Assembly: GCF_000005505.3 (NCBI RefSeq)
Contig: NC_016131.3
Location: 64,155,355 to 64,219,354 of the forward strand
Origin: Brachypodium distachyon
Taxonomy: Eukaryota; Streptophyta; Magnoliopsida; Poales; Poaceae
DNA length: 64,000 nucleotides
Direction: 5' to 3'
The first letter of the stretch is position 1; each line of letters begins with the position of its first letter. This document shows positions 21,294 to 33,147 of this stretch, one piece after another. A model generated the notes under the pieces. It searched no databases and was not told the origin of the DNA. It saw only the letters and a list, made by a program, of their open reading frames with translations. Position numbers and translations under genes: made by a program.

Positions 21294-24200
21294 ATGGAGA
21301 GCGCCTCAAGGGAGGAGAGGCTGCCCCCGGCGCTGCCTCTGGCCACGCTGATCGGCCGCGAGCTCCGTGGCGGCGGCTCCGAGCGCCCGCTCGTGCGGTA
21401 CGGCCACTCCGGCTTCGCCAAGCGCGGCGAGGACTATTTTCTTGTCAAGCCCGACTGCTTCCGCGTTCCTGGGGACCCTTCCTCCGCCTTCTCCGTCTTC
21501 GCCGTACGCGCGCTATCCTCTTCGCCCGTCGCCCTTTTGGTTTCTCTTGGCTTCGGTGATGTAAGGGCATGTTCGTTTCTTGGATCTGCTGCTGTTAGGT
21601 CTTCGACGGGCACAATGGCGTGTCGGCGGCGGTGTTCAGCAAGGAGCACTTGCTGGAGGACGTCATGAGCGCCGTGCCGCAGGGCATCAGCCGTGAAGAC
21701 TGGCTGCAGGTGCTGCCTCGCGCGCTTGTCGCGGGCTTTGTCAAGACAGACATTGACTTCCAGCGCAAGGGTGGGACTGAGAGAACCTTGAATGCCGTTA
21801 GATGCCTTGACCAACCTCGCGAAAATGTTAACTTTGGGAATTGACGCAGGGGAGATGTCAGGGACGACGGCAACCCTGGTCGTCGTTGATGGGTTCACTG
21901 TTACGGTAGCATCGGTTGGGGACTCCAGGTGCATCCTGGACACTCAGGGTGGTGTGGTCTCGCTGCTAACTGTGGACCACAGGCTGGAGGAGAATGCAGA
22001 GGAGCGGGAGCGTGTCACAGCGAGTGGAGGTGAGGTCAGCCGGCTGAACCTCTGCGGCGGACAGCAGGTAGCACTCTAGTGGGATTTTTTTTAACATACA
22101 GCTGAAAATGCTTTGGAAGTATATCTGGATATTGATTTGTGCATGGGTTGTTATGTTTGTTCTTTTAGGTGGGTCCTCTCCGATGCTGGCCAGGTGGATT
22201 GTGTCTTTCACGATCAATTGGAGATACCGATGTTGGGGAGTTCATCGTGCCAATTCCACATGTCAAGCAAGTGAAGGTGAAGTATGGACTCTGAATAAAC
22301 TACAAGGAACATATCTTATTGTAGCGTATCTTGGCTAAGATGTAGTGCTATATTTTGGATACTTGTAGCTTTCAAATGCTGGAGGTAGGTTAATAATTGC
22401 ATCAGATGGAATATGGGATGCAGTGTCCTCGGAAACTGCAGCACAGGCTTGCCGGGGATTACCTGCAGAACTGGCTGCAAAGCTGGTCGTTAAGGTGTGT
22501 ATGCATTTCGCTGCAGTTGTTAGACTATCCCTACTTTCCATGGTATGTTTGATTGTCTTGACCATCTAACTGAGATCAATTTTGCTTGTACAGCAAGCTC
22601 TGAAGACAAGTGGTCTTAAAGATGACACAACCTGCGTAGTTGTTGATATCATCCCATCTGACCATTGTTCAACACCGCCACCATTATCTCCAAATAAAAA
22701 TCAGAACAAGTTGAGATCCCTTCTTTTTGGTAGGAGGTCCCATAGTTCTGTTGGGAAGCTTGGTAACAGAAAAAAGTCTGCTTCCTTTGGTTTTGTGGAG
22801 GAATTATTTGAAGAGGGCTCTGCAAAGTTGGAAGAAAGGCATGTTCTTATTTTTCTTTCCAGTTCATATTGTTCTACTTTGCATATCAGTGAAGTGCATC
22901 GTTTTTAGCCATGGAGTTATTTGCCATGTGTGAACTTTTTGTTGTCATTAAGTCGTTTGCTGTTATCTCACCTTGTCACATTCACACGGGTTCAGTTTTA
23001 TGTATATGATAGGGTTTTGGGATGGTGCAGAACAAGTGGTTGTGTCCACTGTTTTTCTCAGTCAGTTGTTTAATCTCATCTATAGCTATTCGGTATCTAT
23101 TCTTGTTATGTACTAAAAGCACATGACAGCCAGCCAGAAAAAGTGTGATAGACAAGAAAATCTTACAAAAAGCATAGCAAGATAGACCACAACCAATAGA
23201 TTTTTCATAATTGTATATACACAGACAGCAACCCATAAGTCTTACAAAAAGCAAAACATTCAACCGATAACCCTCTTATAACTAATAGACCAGAACCGAT
23301 AGATTTTCATAATTGTATGTAAATGGATCACATCCAATAGAATTCCGTAAATGTACCTAAACAGATTAGAGCCTCAGATCAACATACATGTACCTAAATA
23401 TATCGCAGCAGATAGATCTTCATAATTGTACCTATGCAGATCACAGCCTGTATATCATCGTAAATTCATAATTGTATAAATAGATGCAACCGAGATCGAT
23501 TACAAATGGCCATTGGTGGATCCTTATAATGTCATATTTGAACGCTGGATTGCAATGTGAATTTTAGTTTCCTTTACTAATCTGATATCACACACAACCA
23601 ACTTGCCAGCTTAGTACAAATGATCGAGCGACCAGCTTCTGATCCAAGCTTTAATGTCATGTGCTGATATAATATCACGTACTGATCAGAAACAACCAAT
23701 GTACTGATCTAATATCACTTACAAAGAAGACATCCTGCCGCTAATACGGCCTTCTTGAAAATAGCATAAGAATACTGTGAGAGTGCAACATTATTAAAGT
23801 TTATTGTTACAGCATTTCCTGTGTCGCGTGCAATTGTGTAGGACACAGAGTTCTTATAACATCAATGTTATGTACCTTGTTTCGGCACAAGCCTGCCTTT
23901 ATGTTTGGTGCTATTGAGTTACTAGACCTATTTTCTACCCTCTCTCTTTGTTAAGTACATATATCTGGTGTAGTTGGCAAATATGTAGTGACACTCATGT
24001 TGATAGTTTCCTGTTCTTTTGTGGTGGCATTGACCGTTTATGATGTTCCCTTGCGTACTTCTGGCATAGGATAATCCTTCAGGAATTAGCTTCCAGTGTC
24101 GTTTTTATGTTGAATCACTTAAGTATGGTAACAGTACATTGCTCATCACATTCTTACTGGAGATGGCTGTCGAGTATATCACTTACGTTAGTTTGCATTG

Positions 24201-24875
24201 CTCCTTTAGTAGTACCATAGCAGGTGGTCTTGAAGATTGGTTTGTATCTTGTATGCCACATTGCCACTGCAGGCCCTGAATTTATAAACACCAGCGCTGC
24301 TTTTCTCACTGTCTTGCCGGTAGAACATTTTAGATTTACTTTGGCTATTCCATGTAAAATTTGATCTCTTGTACTCCCTCCGATCCATAATAAGTGTCTT
24401 GGGTTTAGTACAAAGTTAGGTTTAGTATAAAGTTAGTACTACAACTTTGTACTAAATTCAAGACACTTATTATGGATCGGAGAGTGTAATTTAATGTCCT
24501 CAATCATCACAAGCTTATCTTATTACTTTGTCCGCTTGGCTGTTGAGGTTGATATTTTTGTTTAAGGAATGCAACCCTGCCACCTAGTGTTACTTGCCGT
24601 GCTCATTTTAGGCTGTTCAAAAGACTAACATTTTATCCCTATTTTTCTGCAGGCTGGGTAGGAATTCCCCATCAAAAGCTAAATTCCCCCCATTTCGCTG
24701 TGCGATCTGCCAAGTGGACCAAGTGCCATTCGAAGATCTAATGACAGATAATGGAGGTGGTTACTGTTCTGCCCCATCAACACCTTCGGCTGGTCCTTAT
24801 CTTTGTTCAGACTGTAAGAAAAAGAAGGATGCGATGGAAGGTAAAAGATCTAGCCCCTCGACTGTATGCAGTTGA
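21294..24875 (+). CDS. Probable protein phosphatase 2C with C-terminal CxxC zinc-ribbon-like tail
   Basis: Seven exons: 21294-21503, 21599-21770, 21850-22067, 22169-22276, 22369-22494, 22594-22838 and 24653-24875. They sum to 1302 nt, or 433 residues. This is a metal-dependent Ser/Thr phosphatase. VFDGHNG at 71-77 supplies the first metal-binding Asp and Gly, ASVGDSR and the SRSIGD block follow, IASDGIWD at 246-253 supplies another metal Asp, and DDTTCVVVD at 288-296 supplies the last. The C-terminal part has CAIC and later LCSDCKKKKDAMEGKR, two CxxC pairs resembling a small zinc ribbon. This tail is seen in the plant PP2C group that includes Arabidopsis At1g47380, as I recall it. The last intron (22839-24652) is 1.8 kb and uses a GC donor, because the GT alternative would run into a stop. 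It holds a Stowaway MITE and a degenerate repeat. The target is unknown. Confidence 0.9.
23170..23480. repeat. Degenerate tandem repeat in the PP2C last intron
   Basis: About five diverged units of 50-80 bases recur, each built around GAT(C/T)(A/T)TCATAATTGTA preceded by an AGACCA/AGATCACA-AACC-ATAGA type segment. Copies are visible near 23201, 23302, 23345, 23419 and 23467. It is AT-rich and non-coding. Confidence 0.6.
24374..24486. mobile_element. Stowaway MITE in the PP2C last intron
   Basis: CTCCCTCCGATCCATAATAA on the left pairs with TTATTATGGATCGGAGAGTG on the right over most of its length, flanked by TA at 24372-24373 and 24487-24488. It belongs to the same family as the copy at 34292-34373. 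Confidence 0.88.
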
Positions 24876-25789
24876 AAGTATCAATTGGACCGACTGGTCT
24901 GTATCCATGAAATCTAGGTGTGGTTTGGTTTTCTGATCTTTGTAAAAAGAGGAGAATAATCTGTTTATTGCTGGATTGAAGTATTATTCAGTGAAACTAA
25001 CTGTACTCTAGCCTAAGCTGAACAAATAGGGCTACTAACAAGCTTGATGTCTATCAGTGCGGATTAAATTTTCATTCGCTCTGAGAAGATGGCTCCAGAA
25101 ATTTAAGACCTGTTTTTCTGTACCTTTAGCCTGTAAAGTGAAATGGCCTGCTTAAAAATCTTTGAGAAAGCAACGGCAAGGCTTCTCATTTCTGCTTTGG
25201 AACGTATTTTGTACGGAACCAAATGGATTAAGGTTTGATGCTATCCTTACTGAAGTTCCATCTTTTACTGGGTTTGCTTACGTTACATTTGTGATACAAA
25301 ATCACTTTTAAATCTGGGTGGTGACTGTGCAATAAATGTCGCAACTAATCTAGTGCCGGATCGTGATTGATATCCTAATCCAATGTTGGGCAATGGTTTC
25401 CCGCTGAGTTAATGACATTTCAATTCAAGATGAGGAAGGAATGGAAATTGTTTCCTGCTGAGTTAATGGAAATTGTTTTGAATGTTGAAATCATTTGTGA
25501 TGTCTTCTATAGTGTCAGGTTGCCCTCTTGATGAAACGCCCTTTCAAGTTGCTGCTTTTTTAGGCGATGACACCCCTTTAGCTGATGGTTGTATTGTCAA
25601 GATATAAGGTTCACTGCGTAGAAAAAGGTGGTGATCTGCTGGTTCTTTGTGAATGATCCATGAATCCGTTGACGAGAGAGACCATTTTGCCCTTGAATTT
25701 TCGAGGGGCGAACCAGGTATACAACACAACATGCCGGCTAACTTCCATTGACTCAAGAGCTGAAACGCACAAATATTTTCTTGTTAGGG

Positions 25790-26032
25790 GTTAATTCGGT
25801 TTCAGTTTTTTTTTGAATTTTTACATGATTTCAAACCTTAAGATTTTTTTTCTTACGTGAGAATAGGGATGCTAAATTCCTAAGTATTATGTCCGAATGG
25901 ACCAAATTTCTAAGAAATTCTTAGCGTTGGGTGAGAACTCATGCAAAATTAAGTGTGCATGACATCTTAATCTTCTATTATTCAAAATCCTTCGGTATTT
26001 CCAATCCTCTATTGTTAGCATTGAAGTGTCCA
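25790..26032. mobile_element. Decayed Tourist-like MITE, same family as 52806-53061
   Basis: It shares ordered blocks with the copy at 52806. These include ATTCGGT at the left, GGTTTCAA-CCTTA-GATTTTTTTTC, a CTAAGAAATTCTTAGC-type stretch, and ATGACAT-TTAATC-TCTA near the right end. The ends are too decayed to define a target duplication. It lies between the convergent PP2C and CBP60 genes. Confidence 0.5.
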
Positions 26033-26076
26033 CTTGACACTTGTAATATTTTCCTGTGATTTCAAAATCCCTCCTG

Positions 26077-26205
26077 TGTGCAGAGAAAGAAAGACTACAA
26101 GTTTATTTCATCTCGTTGTCCTCTGCGAGCAGAGAAAGATTACAAGTTTATTCCATCGCACTGTCCTTTGTGAGCAGAAAAAATATTACAAGTGGACACC
26201 CTTTG
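26077..26205. repeat. Three-copy tandem repeat downstream of CBP60
   Basis: GAGCAGAGAAAGA-TACAAGTTTATT-CATC-C--TGTCCT-TG recurs with a period of about 45-50 bases, starting near 26077, 26127 and 26172. It lies 240-360 bases beyond the CBP60 stop codon, possibly within its 3' UTR. Confidence 0.7.
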
Positions 26206-26440
26206 CCTTCGGAAAAACTGACACTAAACATAACAAACGTCTAAACAGTGAGCACTAGATACATCAGATTCAGGTTTCTAACATTAAGAAACTCCAGACC
26301 AGTGCTTTTGTCGCATCAAAAAAACAAGCCAAGATCTCACATCCTAACAATTGTAGTACTACTACAGCATCTACTCTCTGCACCGTCTCCCCTGTGAGTG
26401 TTAGCAGGCAAGTTAGCCGGACTGACTCAGCGGCCATGCA

Positions 26441-28762
26441 TCACAACCTGGCCCCTGTGCTGGAGAGCAGCAGCCCGCACGGCTGAGACGAGCCGCTGAA
26501 CTGCAGCGCGTCGAACGGGTCCCTCGCGTCGAAACCGCTCGTGATCCAGGGCTCAGCACGGTGATGTTGGTGGCTGCCGCTCGTCGCTTGCAGCTGCAGG
26601 ACATCCTCCAGGGCCTCGCCCAGCGGCAGCTGCTGCAGTGGGTTCAGCAGGCCGTCGTCCTGTAGGTTTGGTTCATCTAATCAACCAGAAAAATGAGTAA
26701 GCTGGGCGCTACTGCTATGATCCTAGCTAGAGGATGGAACCAACCAATACCTGGCGAAGACAATTAAGGGATGGATACCTCGAGGAAGGCTGGGGATGTG
26801 CGTGCACGATGGACCCGCAGGCATCGGCGGCGATTGGTCGGCGGCGCACTGGGACTGCAGCTTGAACTCCACGATGCGGTTGGGAAACTTGTAGGCGTCC
26901 TGCTGCAGCTTCACCACCAGTGCCTGCAAGGCGACGAATGTTATGTTATGTGCAAGTGCAACACAGCAGGTTAGATTAGAACGTACGGCTGCACACAGGA
27001 GCTGATGGAGTGTTTTTGAACGTCGGATCTGTCATTCAGTGATTACCTTCTGCGTCGCGGTGAGAACATTCAACGTGAAGCAGTGGCTCCCGACTATGAC
27101 CCCGACGATCTCATGGATGCAGTTGAAGAGCAGGATGATCCCGTGCCCGCTGCAGTAGGAGTAAAGCTTGTCGTCCAGGACGCACTCCCGGGCATGCTCC
27201 ACCGTCGATTCCCACATTTTGTTGGACATTCCACTCCCAAGTAACTGAAAAATGCAACAATTGGACAGCACAAAACGTGAGAATTTTGAACTTCCGTTTG
27301 GTCTGCACGTTCGAAGCGGTGAATCTAAAACAGAAAACTCTGGTAAAATGGGCAGGCTAGCTTTCTTACCCCGCGCAGTCCATTTTGATCCATCACCAGG
27401 TTCCTGAGGAAGTCTTGAACGGTGTGGATTCCAAAGTCGGCGAGCTTCTTGTGGAAAACACCGTCTTTCCCAATCTTCTCAAGACGCCATACGTCGTCGG
27501 CTAGTGCAGGAGGGTGATGCTTCTTGTAAACTGAAACATAACATGGAGATGGAGGTTTGATAAGTATATATGGTTCATCAGAACTAGTACAAGGAAGAAA
27601 AACGTAATATTGTCATCTGGTTGAACTGTGAGTAGTGTCTTACCTTCACCACGGTGATCCTTCACCAGAAAAGGATTGCTCACAGCTTCCTGCACTCTCT
27701 CTTCGATCGAGCTGGCCCGGGACATCCTCGCACCCAGCCTGAACTTCCTGCTCCTTATCCAGCTCGAGTTATCCGTGAAAGAGATGTCGCGGACAGAAGC
27801 AACGCCTTTCTCAAGCACAATGATCACCTCACCGGACAACAGTGGCCTCTTGCCTTCTCTCTCGAAGACTATGCTCTCACTGAACTCCTTCTCAGTGTGT
27901 TCCAGGCGCTCGTCGGCGTTGAAGTCGCCGTCGAGAACGAGGAGCTCAACCTTCATGGAGGACAAGGGGCCAGAGGTGATCGTCTGGTTGTTGACAGCGT
28001 CAGTGAGAACAATTCGAAGTGGCTGCTTGTTCTCTGCTTCCACCCTGTTGCCTGTGAACAGGGTCTGAGGCAGGTTGCCCTGGAACTGCAGCTTGTACCT
28101 TTTACTGCTCGTCTTTAGTTGAAGAGGAAGCCTGAGGAGAAGAGTGCTGAAATTAAGCGATGACACATGGGTAACATGCAAACCATAAAACAGGAAGGTG
28201 TAATGCACAGTTTTAGTATTTTCAGTTAGCAATCAAAACATTAACACTGAACTGGCCAGTACTGCTGACCTGTGTGCGGAATCAATGTGGCGGATAAGAA
28301 CATTGTGCACCTCTTCCTGCACCTGAATTCGCAATGGAGTCAACGACAAATTAGACCATTAGACTTCCATGGAAGGAATTAAAGTTGGAAATCTGCAGGC
28401 TTAAAAAGATGGTCCTAGCTAGTTGGTAGTTGCCACAAAAGGAAGTGAGGTGCTTACAACTCTGCGCAGGAACGGCTCCAGCTTGGGAAGATGCCTCTGC
28501 ATGTACTGCGCGCCAATGGCCTCCTGCATCGAGCTACTGCTGCTGCACCCAGGACAGAAGAAGGTACCAAGCGTCAGAACATGGGACCAGGATGGCCCTT
28601 GCCAATTGAAAGTTTGTAACACCATTGTTTTGTGTACAAGAGCACGGAATGCACTCACTTGAGAAGCGTCCGACGGCGCTTGGCGTCCGGGGAGGCGAGC
28701 TCCTCCTCGTCGCCGTCCACCACCTCCTCCTCCACCACGTCAAGAACCCTCTTCAAATCCAT
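26441..28762 (-). CDS. CBP60: CALMODULIN-BINDING PROTEIN 60 (CBP60/SARD1 family)
   Basis: Eight exons on the minus strand: 28762-28659, 28542-28458, 28322-28270, 28131-27644, 27530-27370, 27244-27047, 26923-26779 and 26676-26441. They sum to 1470 nt, or 489 residues. The protein begins [14 protein letters not shown], then has the conserved [51 protein letters not shown] and [13 protein letters not shown] ([14 protein letters not shown]) blocks, and [14 protein letters not shown]. These make up the plant-specific CBP60 domain, which includes the DNA-binding core. Family members are nuclear transcription regulators of immunity and salicylic acid, and most bind calmodulin. The C-terminal part is divergent and Gln/Ser/Leu-rich, so I cannot place it among CBP60a-g or SARD1. 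It converges with the PP2C gene. A CTATTAATAG box at 28891-28900 is a possible TATA element. Confidence 0.92.
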
Positions 28763-31322
28763 AACCGTGGCAATGCACGCTCACTTCGAACACTCGTGTA
28801 AGTTCAGCTGAGGCTCAGTACGTGGCCGCCGTGAATTTAACTAACTTACACTGAGCTGGCTGTGAGTGAGCAGCTGACCACGTACGCAGGCTATTAATAG
28901 CGGCGGCAAGGAGCAGAGGAAGCAGCGCCGAAGCTTCTCTCCCGCACACGGAGGGGGGTAGCCTGGTATGGGTATTGGTGGCGGGTCGGTCTCGTCAAGG
29001 ACACGCTCCCCTGGCTCTGCTCGTCCGGCAAGGCAAAAAAGACCGTAAAAGCAGCTAGAGCGGCTCCTCTCATCAGAATCCCTAGAAATGCCAAGATTCG
29101 GTTCGCCCGGGCACACCCACCCACCCGGGGCTTTTCGGCCCTTTTCCTCCTCCTCCTTCCCGTCCTCCTCGTCGTCTCCTCTCTTTCAGTGCCCTCGACA
29201 AAAAGGGCTCGGAATTTTGTCAGAAAGCGGCAAAGCGGCGAGCTCAGCTCGCTAGCTGTGGCCTGTGCGTGCATGGAGATCATGGAGATGATGATGACGA
29301 TGATGGGCAGCTAGGCTAGGCTAGCGCTCGCCTGGCGCGTGCATGCATCGGGAGGCGTGCCGGCGTACGTGGTGGTGGTGGCCGGCCGGTGCATGGCTTG
29401 GCTTGGCTGGATACCGGAGAAGCTTCCGGGAAGCAGAGCGCGCCGTGCGGTGGCGAACGAACCTCTCTGGCTAGCTATGGGCGTGCATAGGCTTTTGGGG
29501 CTGAAAGACGGGTGTAACACTACAAAGGCGAGCTTTTCGCCGGGAGGAGGAGGGAGAGCTAGCTAGCTAGCTGCTCTGCTCTTCGGTGCTCTCATCGGAG
29601 GGAGGGAAGAAAGGAGGAAGTGCAAAGCGGAGGAGGACAAAGTGGAGGAATTATATTCTCTTCTCCCCACGTCGCTTTTGCGTTGAGTTCGTGTACCTGC
29701 CCTGCCTGCCTGTGGAGAGACGGAAATGAAAAATGAAATGAAATGGCCTTTCCTCATCGTCTTCTTCATCCAAACTCCAAAGTCCAATCCATCTATGATG
29801 TGCGCGCAAGTCAACTGAAAGAACTTGTTCCGTTTCGAAAAGAAAAAAAAAACTGAAAGAACTTGCTGATGAGTGAATGAATGCATGTTCAGTTAACAAT
29901 TCAGATCGCTAGATCGTCTTTTTGTTCTATGTACTGGCTTAAATAGATCATACTACTAACCTCTCTTATTTGGTCTTATTATGTCCGGTGTGCATGCAGA
30001 TAACCAGATACGCAGGCAAGCGTGCATGCAGCAGGGACAGACAGACAAGCAGATTTCCATTCTCCTCCATAATCCCCGAAAAAGGAATCCTAGAAAGCGA
30101 GATATCAGGGTTTCCGCAGGCACCCTCCGCTGCAGCTGCAGGATGGATAGACGAGGCAGATAGATAGCGCGCGGCAGAGGAGGAGAGCCTCTGGTGGTCA
30201 GTCGGTCGGTCAGCTCTATCTACCGTCGCCTTTGCTGGCCCCCAGAAAAAGCGGCTTACATCATGCGCTATCTCCAAATCTCCCAGAAAGCACCCACCCC
30301 CCATCCATGTGAGGCGAAAGCCGGCTTTAGCATACGATGCTGATGCTCCCAGCCACTTTGGGGCGTTTGATGCGCGCGCCCTGTCCCTTAGCTAGCTCAC
30401 GTAGTCACGTATCAGGCATGGTGGTATCCGAGGCTGCCCAGTGTTTCTCATGAATTTGGAGGTTAGAACCAAGGAGACAATGGCCACACAGATGCTGCTG
30501 CATACCCTGATGGCTGATGCTCCTACCAGTGATCTGAAGATACCCGCAATTGGTTCCCCTGGATACTCTGTTCAATTGAGGACTCCCAAACTTCATGGCG
30601 TGCATCTTTGCAGCCGTATCGAAATTCAAGTTGATTTTATGCTAACAGATACCAGAATATGTAACTTCAGATTCGAAATTCAGAAGAACAACCACAACCC
30701 TGGTAAGCCAATACTGTTTCCAATCCTGAAGACACGTGCAGGTATAAGGATAATAACTACAAATTCAAGCAAGCTTTACCAATGATAGTGCCATTTCTTT
30801 GTATGCAGCAAATACTCTGTAAACTTGTAAGTCTGTATACGTTGCTAAAGCATCCAAACTCTGCTTACGTTGCTAAAATGGCAGAAGCATCCAATCAGTA
30901 ATCATCCAGATTCCAGAGCATACAGAATGTTGGGCCCAGTCCAGTATCCACCATACAGAACTTATGTGGGCTATTCCTTACCACAAACATAAACGAACGA
31001 TCCACTTGCAGCAATCAAAATTCACACATGTCATGCACGGCTTCCCTTCGGCCCATCACTTGCTGGACATTAGCACTACCGGAGTACTGGTTCCTGGCCT
31101 GAACTAGCAGTGTTTCTTTATTTTACTACTGATTTTTCTTGACAGTAATTCTACTACCGACCTTAACACCTACTATTGATACCGATCCTATGTCAACACA
31201 TAAGCAACGGAGGCATCAGACTTACGCAGGTTATGAGGGCAGGACGGCAGGAGGGCTGGCAGAGGACGCGTTACGCGGCAGTCGCAGGTAGACGAGTAGC
31301 TGGGGTTTGCGGCCGCGGCGGA
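28763..31322. other. CBP60 upstream region and CCCH gene 3' flank
   Basis: No further gene was recognised. 28900-29650 is GC-rich with GAG/GGAGGA runs, typical of a grass promoter and leader. The open frame on the plus strand at 30441-30785 has no recognisable domain and lies in what is probably the distal 3' flank of the CCCH gene. Confidence 0.45.
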
Positions 31323-32931
31323 CTAGTAGCAACCGGCGGCGGCTGGCGCCGGTGAGTGGCGGAAGTGGCAGCGGTGGCCGTAGGGGCAGCCGGAGGCGGC
31401 GGCCATCATCTGGCAGGGCTGGGTCTTGTAGCGCGGGTGGCGGATGACGGGGCGCATCTCCTGCAGGCCGTGCGCGAACCGGCACCGGCCACCGAAGGGG
31501 CACGCGCCGCGCTCCCACTTGTTGCACAGCTCCGTCTTGTGCGAGCCCTGCCTGTACGCATCCACCTCCACTTCCCCATCCCCCTTCTCCTCGTCCTCCC
31601 CTGCCTCCTGCAAATCGCATGACATGTATCAATTGTGACTGCTGCAACTGGATCGACCAATTCCATGCAAAACCATTACATCATCAAAGCTTCTGTGATC
31701 TCCCAAACTAACTTCACATTTTCCTTTTCCAAATGCAGCATAAATAAATGAAAACGAATTGTAAGTTCGACTTACTGCATTACTAATAAGCGACTGCTAC
31801 CACTAGTTCGTGTGCATTAATCTGACCACTCTTAAGTACAAATTGCCTAACTGAAGACAGCTTTGCTGTTTGGTCCGGTTGTCAGATCGTAGATAGAACT
31901 TCGTATTACCAGGGCTCGGCTGATTTCGCAGGTTTAAACTAGTTTTCTCGCATCTAACTGCATCATAAAGCAAATTTCTCTCGGATTGCTACGAATTTGC
32001 AGGAATTGAACCTGTGCTGAACTGTATTCGACAGTTTAAGCCTAGATTTCAGATTTCCGAGCACATAAACAAGCGGTTCAAGGAGGAATAGAACTGCTAA
32101 CTCATAAGCATTACGATTTCGCAGGTTTAAACTAGTTTTTTCACCATCTGATTGCATCATAAAGCAAATTTCTCTCCGATTACTACGAATTTGCAGGAAC
32201 TGAACCTGTGTTGAACTGAATTCGAGGGTTTAAGCGTAGATTTCCGAGCAGATAAACAATTAAGCGGTTCGCGGCGGAATCAAACTGCTATAACTCGTAA
32301 ACAGTGCGATTTGTGGGCTTACCTCCATCGCCGGAGCCGCGCGAACACGTAGGCGCTGCGCCTTCGTATGCTTCTCCGCGAGGTAGCTCTTGGATCGAAT
32401 GGAGATGCTCTTCGGCGCGCCCCCGCGTGCTGCTGCCTCCTCCGCGGGCTTCAGCGGCAGTGTCGCAGCCACCGGGAACGCCTGCCTCCTCTGATCGGCC
32501 TCGAGATCCTCGAGGAGGAGGGAGAGGTGCACGTTCTCCGCTCTGAGACGGAGGCGCTCGAGGCGGAGGTCAGCGAGCTCGGCCGTGGAGTCGCGCAGGC
32601 GGATGAAGCAGTCGTCGTAGCGGTCGGAGATCGCGCGCAGGAGCCTCTCCGCCTCACGCACCTGCGCCGATGATGCGCCGAGCGGCGAGTCGTGGCTGCC
32701 GCCGCGGCCGTCGGAGACGCACGACGAGGGCGAGTCCAGCTGCATCTCCAGCGATGACCCCCATGTAAGCGAACGGAGCTGGCCTCCGCCGCCGTGGTCG
32801 TCGGATACACACGAAGAGGGAGAGGAATCGATCAGCTTCTCCTGCGGCGACGCCGAAATCGGCGAGCCGAAGCCCTCGGCGGAGACGCAGGGCGACATCG
32901 CCGGCGACAGGTACCCGAGCTCCCCCTCCAT
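31323..32931 (-). CDS. Tandem CCCH zinc-finger protein (TTP-like RNA-binding type)
   Basis: Two exons, 32931-32323 and 31607-31323, sum to 894 nt, or 297 residues. The ATG at 32931 opens [20 protein letters not shown]. The N-terminal 90 residues are Ser/Gly/Pro-rich with repeated [13 protein letters not shown] motifs. A Leu/Arg-rich coiled-coil-like helix spans about 95-150. The C-terminal exon carries two C-x8-C-x5-C-x3-H fingers: [20 protein letters not shown] with FAH, then [20 protein letters not shown] with CHFRH. The lead sequences KTELC and KTQPC resemble TTP-type fingers that bind AU-rich RNA. The architecture resembles rice C3H9/C3H39. Its targets are not known from the sequence. The intron (31608-32322) carries a direct duplication. 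Confidence 0.9.
31922..32313. repeat. Direct duplication of about 193 bp inside the CCCH gene intron
   Basis: Unit 1 at 31922-32114 and unit 2 at 32115-32313 abut exactly. Both begin GATTTCGCAGGTTTAAACTA and share GCATCATAAAGCAAATTTCT, CTACGAATTTGCAGGAA, TTGAACTG and GCGGTTC-type stretches, with substitutions and small indels. The second unit ends next to the splice donor of exon 1. Confidence 0.9.
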
Positions 32932-33136
32932 GGCCCCCGCTCTAGAGCGCAAGCTGCGAACAGAGTGTCAGAGAGATTAGGCTAGGGTTTGGGTCGAGAG
33001 CGAGAAGACGAGGAGCACGGGGTGGTTTACCTTCGAGTCGCCGTCGGGTTTGGAAACTGGAGGGAAACAGAGGAAGTCGTTGCGGTTCGAGAGACAGGCT
33101 CGAAGTGGGGACGAGTGTTTGACTTGATTGCCCTGT

Positions 33137-33147
33137 CTTATATATAG
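33137..33147 (-). promoter_or_regulatory. TATA box of the CCCH gene
   Basis: On the minus strand the motif is CTATATATAAG, about 205 bases upstream of the ATG at 32931. That fits a leader of roughly 175 bases. Confidence 0.55.

Noticed and set aside
30441..30785. 114-codon plus-strand frame downstream of the CCCH gene
   Set aside because: No recognisable domain, AT-balanced composition, and likely in a 3' flank. Not supportable as a gene.
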